Below, in pieces: positions 33,551 through 41,626 of a stretch of 52,992 bases of DNA (within the stretch, counting starts at the first letter, position 1; each line of letters begins with the position of its first letter). Made by a program: the position numbers and the translations under genes. Source of the DNA: Oscillospiraceae bacterium (GTDB taxonomy: Bacteria; Bacillota; Clostridia; Oscillospirales; Ruminococcaceae). The DNA is taken from contig JAFRUS010000050.1 in NCBI GenBank assembly GCA_017438745.1, positions 1 through 52,992 on the forward strand, written 5' to 3'. The notes below the pieces were generated by a model. The model saw only the letters and a list, made by a program, of their open reading frames with translations, ran no database searches and had not been told where the DNA came from.

Positions 33551-36500
33551 ATGGGAAATATTAAGACTAGACTGAAACATATTGCAGCAGTATGTGTTTC
33601 AGCAGCTACTTCACTTGCTGTTTTATGCATGCCTTCGTTTGGAATCTGTGACAGTATTTCAACAGTGTATTCCGAAGAAATATCAAGGCTTGTCGATGAA
33701 GAATCACTTTCGGTTGATCCTACAGGCAGAGGCGAAGGGTATCTTGCTGTTCTGTACGACAGTACTAACGGTCTTCCGACGGGAGAGGCAAATGCTGTAA
33801 TTCAGTCATCTGACGGATTTATCTGGATAGGCTGCTACAGTGGACTTATCAGATATGACGGCTGTAATTTTGAGCGGATAAAAGCGTCTACAGGAGTAAC
33901 AAGTGTAGTCAGCCTCTTTGAGGATTCAGGAGGACGTCTGTGGGTCGGTACCAATGACGGTGGAGCTGCATTTATGGAAAACGGTGAATTTCACCTTTAC
34001 AATCACAAAGACGGACTCAAGTCTCTTTCTGTACGTTCCATAACTGAAGACGCATACGGCAATATATGGCTGGGCACAACTCAGGGTCTGGCTTATGTTG
34101 ATACCGAAGGGGTACTTCATAATTTTGACTGTGAAGAACTTAACGAGGAATACATACGAAGGATCAGAACCTGCGAGGACGGTGCTGTCTGCGGTGTAAC
34201 AATGAGCGGTTCGGTTTTCTTAATAAGCGGTGAAAAACTTACCGGATTCTACAGTTCATCTGATCTTGGTATTGATGATATCCATGCAGTTCTTCCTGAC
34301 AGCGCAAATCCGGGATATTTTTATATAGGAAACAAGAGTTCGGTGCTTTACTACGGAAAACTTCAGAATAATTTCAAGGCCGAAAAGATGATCATGCTCA
34401 AACCTCTGGAGTACGTAAACTATATTGACAAAGTCGGTGATATGATCTGGATTTGCTCTGATTCAGGCATAGGTTTTCTGTATGAAGGAAGATTTGTTCC
34501 TATAAACAACAATATTCCGATGACCACTTCGGTGGAAAGCATGACTGTTGACTATCAGAAGAACTTATGGTTCGCATCATCAAAGCAGGGTGTTATGAAG
34601 ATAGTTCCTAATCAGTTTCATGATCTGTTTGAAAAGTACGGTATTTCTGATCAGGTAGTCGAATCAACCTGTGCTTTTGATGATAAGATATGGATCGCTA
34701 CAAAAACCGAGGGACTTAAGGTGATCTCAAACGGAGGAAATGCTGATTGCGTTCCGGTCAGTTCTTCAGTGAATGCGTCAGGCAGTACGTTCCGTGACAG
34801 TGATCTTCTTACGCTGTTCAAGGACAAACGTATTCGTTCGATATACAGGGATTCCTCAGACAGACTATGGTTTTCAACCTTCAGCTATCTCGGACTTGTC
34901 TGCTACGATCATGGTAAAGTAACAAGATTTACTTTGTCAGACGGCATGCCTTCCGAGCGAATCAGGACAGTTTATGAGTGTGCGGACGGATCACTGATGG
35001 CAGTATGCACCGGAGGGCTTGCTGTTATCCGTGACGGTAAAATAGAAAAGGTCTATGGCAAAGAGGACGGATTAGAAAATACCGAGTTACTTACAGCTGT
35101 TCAGGCTGATAACGGCGATATTATCATCGGTACAGACGGCGGTGGACTTTATATAATCGGGGAAAATGACAATATAAAGCATCTCAGTGTTGCAGCCGGG
35201 GATCTTTCATCTGATGTTATTATGAGGATCAAGAAGGATCTGTATAGAGATCTTTACTGGATCGTTACAAGTAACTCGCTCAGCTGCATGGGTACAGACT
35301 ATAAAGTAAAGACAATCAGTAATTTCCCTTATACGAATAATTTCGATGTTTTTCAGAACAGCAGCGACGAGATGTGGATCCTCAGTTCGAACGGTATTTA
35401 TGTTTCCGGTACTGAAGACATACTGAAAAACGATGAAATACCGTATATCTACTACGGCAGGGACAACGGACTTCCGTGTGTAGCTACTTCCAACTCCTAC
35501 AGTTTTCTTTCATCTGACGGTGATCTTTACATTGCCGGTACAACAGGCGTTGCGGCAGTGAACATTGAGAAACCGTTTGAAAGTGTCAGTGACATTAAAG
35601 TATCAGTTCCTTACGTTGAAGTTGACGGTACATATATTTTCCCTGATGAAAACGGAAACTATGTTATTCCTTCGTCATCGGTGAAGCTGACTATCTACAG
35701 CTATGTATACAATTATTCTCTGATGAATCCTGACGTTACCTATTATCTGAAGGGATTCGAGCATAATCCGACTACTGTAAAGAGAAGTGAGCTCACGCCT
35801 ACTTCGTATACGAATCTACGCGGCGGTGATTATACATTTGTCATGACTATTGATGATCCTCAGGGTGACAGCAGTAAGGAGACTGTTATCAATATCATCA
35901 AGGTTAAGAAATGGTATGAAAAAATAATAGTTCATGTTATCGGTCTTTTCCTTATACTCGGTTTGTTTGCTTTTCTCCTTAAGGCATATATCTCATACCG
36001 TACAAGAAAATATAAAGAAAAGGCGGAACAGCAGAAAGAACTTATTCGTGAGATCGTTTTATCGTTTGCGAAGGTCATAGATATGAAGGACAGCTACACA
36101 AACGGTCATTCTACACGTGTGGCTGAATATACCGCAATGCTTGCAAGGGAACTTGGCTGTGACGAAGATACTGTTGAAAAATACTATAACATTGCTCTTC
36201 TTCATGACATAGGCAAGATAGGCATACCTCCTGAGGTGCTGAACAAGCCTGGCAAGCTGTCCGATACTGAATTCAACATCATAAAGTCGCATTCAGCTCT
36301 TGGCTATGAGGCTCTCAAGAATATCAGTATCATGCCTGAACTGTCAATTGGTGCCGGTATGCATCATGAGCGTCCGGACGGAAAGGGATATCCTAAGGGA
36401 CTTATGGGAGAAAAGATAGCACGTGTAGCTCAGATCATTGCTGTTGCTGATACGTTTGATGCTATGTATTCAGACAGACCATACCGTAAGCGCATGAATT

Positions 36501-36709
36501 TTGACAAAGCTGTTTCAATAATGAAGGAAGTAAGCGGTACTCAGCTTGCAGAAGATGTTGTTGATGCATTTCTGAGACTCGTTGATAAAGGTGAATTCCG
36601 TGATGAGAATGACACAGGCGGAGGTACAATGGAGGACATTGATAATATTCACCGTCAGCAGTTAAAGAAAGCGTCTGGCAGTACAGAGAATCCGAATAAA
36701 GTGCAGTAA
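33551..36709 (+). CDS. Beta-propeller sensor with HD-GYP c-di-GMP phosphodiesterase output
   Basis: 1052 residues. A signal sequence (about 1-35) is followed by about a dozen Reg_prop-type blades (SSDGFIWIGCYSGLIRYDG, SGGRLWVGTNDGG, YGNIWLGTTQGL), and a Y_Y_Y-type beta sandwich (about 690-785). One membrane helix (about 796-816) and an HD-GYP domain (845-1025) complete it, with HSTRVAEY, LLHDIGKIGIP and HHERPDGKGYP. The outside half is what Bacteroides hybrid sensors use to detect oligosaccharides; the output here is a c-di-GMP (or cGAMP) hydrolase. Ribosome site GGGGAG. TATAAT at 33496 has no good -35. Confidence 0.92.
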   Translation: MGNIKTRLKHIAAVCVSAATSLAVLCMPSFGICDSISTVYSEEISRLVDEESLSVDPTGRGEGYLAVLYDSTNGLPTGEANAVIQSSDGFIWIGCYSGLIRYDGCNFERIKASTGVTSVVSLFEDSGGRLWVGTNDGGAAFMENGEFHLYNHKDGLKSLSVRSITEDAYGNIWLGTTQGLAYVDTEGVLHNFDCEELNEEYIRRIRTCEDGAVCGVTMSGSVFLISGEKLTGFYSSSDLGIDDIHAVLPDSANPGYFYIGNKSSVLYYGKLQNNFKAEKMIMLKPLEYVNYIDKVGDMIWICSDSGIGFLYEGRFVPINNNIPMTTSVESMTVDYQKNLWFASSKQGVMKIVPNQFHDLFEKYGISDQVVESTCAFDDKIWIATKTEGLKVISNGGNADCVPVSSSVNASGSTFRDSDLLTLFKDKRIRSIYRDSSDRLWFSTFSYLGLVCYDHGKVTRFTLSDGMPSERIRTVYECADGSLMAVCTGGLAVIRDGKIEKVYGKEDGLENTELLTAVQADNGDIIIGTDGGGLYIIGENDNIKHLSVAAGDLSSDVIMRIKKDLYRDLYWIVTSNSLSCMGTDYKVKTISNFPYTNNFDVFQNSSDEMWILSSNGIYVSGTEDILKNDEIPYIYYGRDNGLPCVATSNSYSFLSSDGDLYIAGTTGVAAVNIEKPFESVSDIKVSVPYVEVDGTYIFPDENGNYVIPSSSVKLTIYSYVYNYSLMNPDVTYYLKGFEHNPTTVKRSELTPTSYTNLRGGDYTFVMTIDDPQGDSSKETVINIIKVKKWYEKIIVHVIGLFLILGLFAFLLKAYISYRTRKYKEKAEQQKELIREIVLSFAKVIDMKDSYTNGHSTRVAEYTAMLARELGCDEDTVEKYYNIALLHDIGKIGIPPEVLNKPGKLSDTEFNIIKSHSALGYEALKNISIMPELSIGAGMHHERPDGKGYPKGLMGEKIARVAQIIAVADTFDAMYSDRPYRKRMNFDKAVSIMKEVSGTQLAEDVVDAFLRLVDKGEFRDENDTGGGTMEDIDNIHRQQLKKASGSTENPNKVQ

Positions 36710-36789
36710 ATTCAGCACTTTAAAGCGTTTGTGACGACAAAAAAGCACATAGATAAGCGCTCTTATAAAAAAATTAGTGATAAAAGAGA

Positions 36790-36828
36790 AAAAACCACCT
36801 AAAAAGCTTGATTTTTTAGGTGGTTTTT
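36790..36828. terminator. Terminator after the HD-GYP gene
   Basis: AAAAACCACCTAAAAA pairs with TTTTTTAGGTGGTTTTT across a GCTTGA loop. A- and T-runs on both sides allow action in either direction. Confidence 0.88.
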
Positions 36829-36836
36829 AGTATAAT
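36808..36836 (+). promoter_or_regulatory. Promoter of the Cache-GGDEF-EAL gene, embedded in the upstream terminator
   Basis: TTGATT (36808-36813) lies in the loop and right arm of the terminator, then a 17-bp spacer and TATAAT (36831-36836). The 16 bp GTATAATATAAATATC (36830-36845) recur exactly at the promoter of the other EAL gene (47628-47643). Confidence 0.7.
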
Positions 36837-36911
36837 ATAAATATCAATTCTAATTTGCCGAATTGGCGGCAATGATATTATTGATGCAAGGGATTAATTG
36901 GGAGGGATACT

Positions 36912-36947
36912 ATGTCAGAAAATCCGTCAAAGCCAGAAAAAAACTAA
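36912..36947 (+). other. Short leader frame MSENPSKPEKN with A AAA AAC slippery heptamer
   Basis: ATG at 36912 has an excellent ribosome site (GGGAGGG, 36900-36906) but meets TAA at 36945-36947. The heptamer A AAA AAC (36938-36944) is correctly phased just before the stop for a -1 shift, which would continue as LNKRREGKMKHRFF into the Cache-GGDEF-EAL protein. One extra A in the A7 run would also join them. So this is either a programmed frameshift, transcriptional slippage, a phase-variable tract, a coupled leader peptide or a sequencing error. Confidence 0.65.
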
Positions 36948-36967
36948 ACAAACGGCGTGAAGGAAAG

Positions 36968-39289
36968 ATGAAACACAGATTTTTCCTTCAGTGCATATTC
37001 CCGGCAGCCATGGTAATGGGTATAGTATGTGTGATAAGTATAGTGCTTTCACAGAGAATGTCTGCTCAGAATATGATGAGTGCTATGACCGGACAGCAGA
37101 ATTCAAAGGTCAATATACTTGATGAAAACATCAACACTGCATTGAACAGAAATCAGCTCGGAACCGATACAGCTGAGATCTTAGGGCGGATCGAGAACAG
37201 CCCTAACAATGAGCTGTTTGTCAAGGCTATCAATGAATCTGCCAACAGAATGGCTTCACTCAGTTCTATTCTGTCAAAAGTTCGGATAGCAGCTTTTGAT
37301 AAAAAAATGGTCATTGGTTCGCGTGCCTACAGTGCAGAATTTACCGGAAATGAATACTGGTATGATGAAGAAAAGCTGAAGCAGGGTCAGAACTATATGG
37401 TAGGTGTATCTGAACCAGGTGAGGATGAGTCACTGTTTACATTTGTTTATCCGATAGTTGACGATTCCGGAAGATGCGTAGCAGCTTTTACTTTCGGTTC
37501 AAATGATCAGGCTCTTACATCCATGATTGGAATGCAGACAAACATAAGGGAACAGCTCTGGTTTATTACCGATAATGAAAATAAGCTGTTTTACGCAGAA
37601 GGCAGCAATCCAGATATTGACCAGATCTGCGAACTTGCTAAGGATTTTGATAACAGTAAGCAGACTGTAACAGTTAACAATTCTTCATATATTATGAAGA
37701 CAACAGTACTGCCTGTTCTTGACGAATATAAGCTCTGTTATGTTGTTCCTATGGAACCGCTTATAGACCAGTCGAAGCCTACTATGATCATGCTTATCAT
37801 TTTCTCACTCATAAGCATGTGTGCCATCGTCGGATTTGTAATGAGTTTTTCGGACAAAATAGTCAAGGAGATCAATGATGTCCGCAAAAGTGTCAAGGGA
37901 ATTTCAGAAAACAACTTTGAAAATCCTATGGAAGTCAAGACGAATGACGAAATGGGCAAGCTTGTTAATGAGTTCAACAGGGTAGTAGAAAAACTCAAAT
38001 ATCAGGCTGAACATGACAGCAAGACAAATTTCTATAACAGTGAGGCATTTGCTCAGAGGGCACTTGAATATATTGATACTGATCCTTCAAGATCATACGC
38101 GATAGTACGTGTGGATGTTGATAATTTCAGTTTTATAAACGATATTTTTGACTGGGAGATAGGCGATCTCATTCTTCTCGGAATCGCTGAAGATCTTACA
38201 AATGTGTTTGGTTCGGATGCAGTTTTCGGCTATCTTGGAAATGACGTGTTTGTAGTCTGCACCGGATATGTATTCAGCGAAGCTCTCATCCAGAAGATCG
38301 AACGGGCAAATGAAGAAATAAAGAAGAGTGCTGAAAAGTATATGCCTATTACAGTTCATTTCGGTATCTGCGAAAATGCCGGTTCAGATATGGATATCAG
38401 TATTCTCTGTGACTATGCAGGCATTGCGCTCAAGACTGTCAAGGGAAATCTTCTTCAGATCTATGCAGTCTATGATGAAAAGTTTGACGAGAACCATAAG
38501 GTTCAGAAATTCGTTGAAAGTAATAAGATCACAGCACTTGAAAACAATGACTTCTACATAGTTCTTCAGCCGAAGTGCAACATATTCACAGGCGAGGTAG
38601 TGGGTGCCGAGGCTCTTGTAAGATGGAAAGACCACGTTTCCGGAGAGATAATCTCGCCTGGCAAGTTCATTCCTATTTTCGAAAAGAACGGCTTCGTTAT
38701 AACTCTTGACCGCTTTGTCTGGGAAGAGACCTGCAAGGTCATCAGGAAATGGCGCGACAAAGGTTATAAAGACATTCCTGTATCAGTCAACGTTTCGAGA
38801 ATGCATATCATTCATGATACTTTCGTAGAGGAGTTTGCTGATCTTGTCAAGAAATATGATATTCCACCGGAACTTATTGAAGTGGAAATCACAGAAAGTG
38901 CCCTTCTTGAAAACAGTGAGGACGCTCTTCAGGATGTAATGGTAGGACTTAAGAACAACGGATTCAAGCTTCTGATGGATGACTTTGCATCAGGCTACTC
39001 ATCACTTATTGCTCTCCAGAGGCTTCCGTTTGACGTAATCAAGATCGACAAAGGACTTATAGATAAGATCGGCGAAGGCTTTAACCGTGAATTTGTTTCA
39101 GGTATAATCGCTTTTCTCCGTGAAATAAAGAAAGATATAGTTATTGAGGGTGTCGAATTCGACTGGCAAAAAGAAATACTTAAGGATTCAGGCGGAAAGA
39201 TAATTCAGGGGTTCTGCTTTTCAAGACCTGTTTCAATAAGTGAATTTGAAAAGCTTGCATTCGGAGAAGTTATCTCTGATGAAGCCTGA
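36968..39289 (+). CDS. Membrane Cache-sensor GGDEF(degenerate)-EAL c-di-GMP phosphodiesterase
   Basis: 773 residues from the ATG at 36968 (AAGGA just before). Membrane helices at about 8-30 and 271-293 enclose an extracellular Cache-like sensor (EYWYDEEKLKQGQNYMVG, VYPIVDDSGRCVAAFTFG). A HAMP-like region, a GGDEF domain with the motif replaced by LGNDVF (probably inactive) and a C-terminal EAL domain follow. The EAL domain keeps GAEALVRW, NVSRMH, EITESALL, LMDDFASGYSS, IKIDKGL and IEGVE, so it should hydrolyse c-di-GMP. True translation probably begins upstream at 36912 through the A7 tract. It is 17 bp before the U32-like gene, with which it forms an operon. Confidence 0.9.
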   Translation: MKHRFFLQCIFPAAMVMGIVCVISIVLSQRMSAQNMMSAMTGQQNSKVNILDENINTALNRNQLGTDTAEILGRIENSPNNELFVKAINESANRMASLSSILSKVRIAAFDKKMVIGSRAYSAEFTGNEYWYDEEKLKQGQNYMVGVSEPGEDESLFTFVYPIVDDSGRCVAAFTFGSNDQALTSMIGMQTNIREQLWFITDNENKLFYAEGSNPDIDQICELAKDFDNSKQTVTVNNSSYIMKTTVLPVLDEYKLCYVVPMEPLIDQSKPTMIMLIIFSLISMCAIVGFVMSFSDKIVKEINDVRKSVKGISENNFENPMEVKTNDEMGKLVNEFNRVVEKLKYQAEHDSKTNFYNSEAFAQRALEYIDTDPSRSYAIVRVDVDNFSFINDIFDWEIGDLILLGIAEDLTNVFGSDAVFGYLGNDVFVVCTGYVFSEALIQKIERANEEIKKSAEKYMPITVHFGICENAGSDMDISILCDYAGIALKTVKGNLLQIYAVYDEKFDENHKVQKFVESNKITALENNDFYIVLQPKCNIFTGEVVGAEALVRWKDHVSGEIISPGKFIPIFEKNGFVITLDRFVWEETCKVIRKWRDKGYKDIPVSVNVSRMHIIHDTFVEEFADLVKKYDIPPELIEVEITESALLENSEDALQDVMVGLKNNGFKLLMDDFASGYSSLIALQRLPFDVIKIDKGLIDKIGEGFNREFVSGIIAFLREIKKDIVIEGVEFDWQKEILKDSGGKIIQGFCFSRPVSISEFEKLAFGEVISDEA

Positions 39290-39306
39290 TATTAACCGGA
39301 GGAATA

Positions 39307-40254
39307 ATGAGTATTAAATTTCATCTGCCTGATTTTGCAGTACACTATCATTTTAACAGAGTCTTTCTTGCAATATTAAAACAGTATCCTGAGTTTTTTA
39401 TTGACGGACTGGAAATAGCATCGGTTTTCGGTACTTTTCCTCAGTCCCTATGGAACGGCGGCAGGATCGTAAATGGTGTTTTTGACAAAAATACTGTAAA
39501 GATCGTTGTACGTGAGTTCGATAAACTCGGGATTCCGCTTCGTTTTACTTTCACAAATCCTAACATTACGGAGGAAGATCTTAAGGATGATTTCTGCAAC
39601 TATGTTCTGAAGACCGCAAACAACGGCAAAAACGGAGTTATAGTTGTATCTCCGCTTCTTGAGGAATATATCAGAGACAAATATCCTGACTATAAGATCA
39701 CAAGTTCCACCTGCAAGAGAATCACTGATATTGACGCACTCAATGAAGAGGCCGACAGAAATTATGATATCGTTGTTCTTGACTACGACTTCAATAACAG
39801 ATTCGATGTTCTTGAGAAGATACGTAAAAAGGATATCTGCGAGATTCTTGTAAATGCCTGTTGTCAGCCGGGATGTCCGAAGCGCGTTCAGCATTACAGT
39901 GATATCGGCAATATGCAGAAGGCGATATGTAAGTATCTTAAAACCAGTCAGAAGGTGCCTTTTGATCCTGAAAAGTACGGAGCAAAGGATGAAAATTCAG
40001 ATTACTGTTCGTATATGAGATATGATTTTGCTGATGTAAAAAAGCATTCGACTCATATCACACCGGAAGCAATTGCAGAAAAATATGTTCCTATGGGCTT
40101 TTCACAGTTCAAGATCGAAGGAAGAACGCTCAATGCATTTACGCTGGCTGAATACTATCTTTACTATCTTGTAAAACCGGAATTCCGTGACAAGGCCAGA
40201 ATGGTATTTTACGCACACCTTATTGACAAGGAAGTAATCTCATCAGCATTCTGA
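39307..40254 (+). CDS. Uncharacterised U32-like protein
   Basis: 315 residues, no signal peptide or membrane helix. It has alternating strands and helices (VKIVVREFDKLGIPLRFTFTN, GVIVVSPLLEEYI, YDIVVLDYDFN) as in a TIM barrel, and a Cys cluster, ILVNACCQPGCPKRVQHY, near residue 190. That layout recalls peptidase U32/YhbU-type proteins that act in RNA or ubiquinone hydroxylation, but the match is loose. A GRTLNAFTLAEYYLYYLVKP end is distinctive. Co-transcribed with the Cache-EAL gene; a GGAGG ribosome site lies six bases before the ATG. Function unknown. Confidence 0.7.
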   Translation: MSIKFHLPDFAVHYHFNRVFLAILKQYPEFFIDGLEIASVFGTFPQSLWNGGRIVNGVFDKNTVKIVVREFDKLGIPLRFTFTNPNITEEDLKDDFCNYVLKTANNGKNGVIVVSPLLEEYIRDKYPDYKITSSTCKRITDIDALNEEADRNYDIVVLDYDFNNRFDVLEKIRKKDICEILVNACCQPGCPKRVQHYSDIGNMQKAICKYLKTSQKVPFDPEKYGAKDENSDYCSYMRYDFADVKKHSTHITPEAIAEKYVPMGFSQFKIEGRTLNAFTLAEYYLYYLVKPEFRDKARMVFYAHLIDKEVISSAF

Positions 40255-40263
40255 TAAAAAAAG

Positions 40264-40290
40264 ATCCCCGCCTTTGATGACGGGGATTTT
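40264..40290. terminator. Convergent terminator
   Basis: ATCCCCG (40264-40270) pairs with CGGGGAT (40281-40287) and is followed by T residues. It separates the U32-like gene from the CPBP protease gene. Confidence 0.82.
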
Positions 40291-40294
40291 GTGT

Positions 40295-41374
40295 TTATTC
40301 AGCCTGCTTACTGTCAGTGTCAGTTTTTCCGGATTTGTCTGATGATCTGAATTCCTTTGCGAAAATAAAAACGAAATAAACGGTCATAAGCAGTGCATGT
40401 ATCGGTATTTCAGACCACCTTACTGACTGATTCTGTATAACTTCCGGGCTGCTGTCATTTGCCAGTACCGGTATGAGATTGTTGTTGAAGTAATGGATGG
40501 TCACAGGCAGCCATATATTTTCTGTTTTCATATAAACGAAGCCAAAGAAAATGGCATATGCGATACAGGTTATGATCTGTGCGGTCTGCATCTGGAGGCC
40601 GGTGGTTCTGCTGTAATACATGAAACACAGCGGGGCGTGCCATAATCCCCATATAATGCCGAGAATAATGATACCTTTTCTGAGCCCGAATTTTTGCTGC
40701 AGGCGCGGCTGAAGAAAATATCTCCATCCGTATTCCTCACCGAAGTAAGGAAGCCATGCCAGAGGAAGACTGATGATCGTTGTAACAAGCATGATAATAC
40801 TGCCTGATGATGTAATACTGGTTAAAAATTCGTTAATCTGTTCTTTTCCGTCGTGGTCGATTATTTCACTCAGTCCGAATTCGGAGAAGATTCTTACGAA
40901 GTAAATAACAATAAACAGACACAGAAGAAGCAGGCTCATTCCTTTGTGCTTAAAACATACTCCGGCGTTTTCCTTTCTGTACTTTGCAGACATGATGAAC
41001 ATACACAGTACTGCAACGGAAAAAGGTATCATAATGAATGATGCAGACAGATATATGAGCGAATATTCATCACCTGCGATAGTTACCGGCTTTATCGGAA
41101 CATAAACACTGATGAGCGATAATGCGATAAGAATAGCAGTAAAAATAAGTGTAAAGCTGTAAGCCGTGACAGGGTAGCGTGTGTCGGTTTTCTTTGATGT
41201 AAACATATTTCCCAGTATTACACCGCAGGCTGGATACATCATCTGCGTTGTTGTCAGTGTGTTCAGATCACGTTCATGATTTATCCCGTAGTACATCGGA
41301 ATTGCCATAAGTGCGGTAACTCCAAAGGCCAATGTGAAGAAGGTTACAAGTTTAACTTTTTCTGCTTTTTCCAA
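40295..41374 (-). CDS. CPBP-family intramembrane metalloprotease
   Basis: 359 residues from a TTG at 41374; AAGGAG is seven bases upstream. About eight membrane helices. The glutamates of EEYGWRYFLQPRL and the histidine of GIIWGLWHAPL, plus a later HYFNNN, are the CPBP (CAAX protease/Abi) active site. In bacteria some members process bacteriocins, give self-immunity or mature peptides; here no bacteriocin gene was seen close by. The last 30 residues are charged and cytosolic. Confidence 0.9.
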   Translation of the reverse strand: MEKAEKVKLVTFFTLAFGVTALMAIPMYYGINHERDLNTLTTTQMMYPACGVILGNMFTSKKTDTRYPVTAYSFTLIFTAILIALSLISVYVPIKPVTIAGDEYSLIYLSASFIMIPFSVAVLCMFIMSAKYRKENAGVCFKHKGMSLLLLCLFIVIYFVRIFSEFGLSEIIDHDGKEQINEFLTSITSSGSIIMLVTTIISLPLAWLPYFGEEYGWRYFLQPRLQQKFGLRKGIIILGIIWGLWHAPLCFMYYSRTTGLQMQTAQIITCIAYAIFFGFVYMKTENIWLPVTIHYFNNNLIPVLANDSSPEVIQNQSVRWSEIPIHALLMTVYFVFIFAKEFRSSDKSGKTDTDSKQAE

Positions 41375-41541
41375 TTTTGTTCTCCTTTTTATTTTTAATT
41401 AACAAATGTCTGAAATATTAATATCAATATATATTATACCACTGTTTTTATTGATTTTCAAATTATTATCTGCCTGTTTTTTTATCTGTTGCATTTTGCC
41501 CGTTGTTTGATAAAAAAATATATATAATTTGTGGATTACAC

Positions 41542-41570
41542 TTGCAATAATGGTCAAAAAACTGTATAAT
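41542..41570 (+). promoter_or_regulatory. Promoter of the Met/Gln/Asn-rich protein gene
   Basis: TTGCAA (41542-41547), 17-bp spacer, TATAAT (41565-41570). Confidence 0.72.
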
Positions 41571-41626
41571 AAAACTATGGAAATTATGAAACCTTACACT
41601 AATTAGAAGAAAGAAAGATCGATGCC

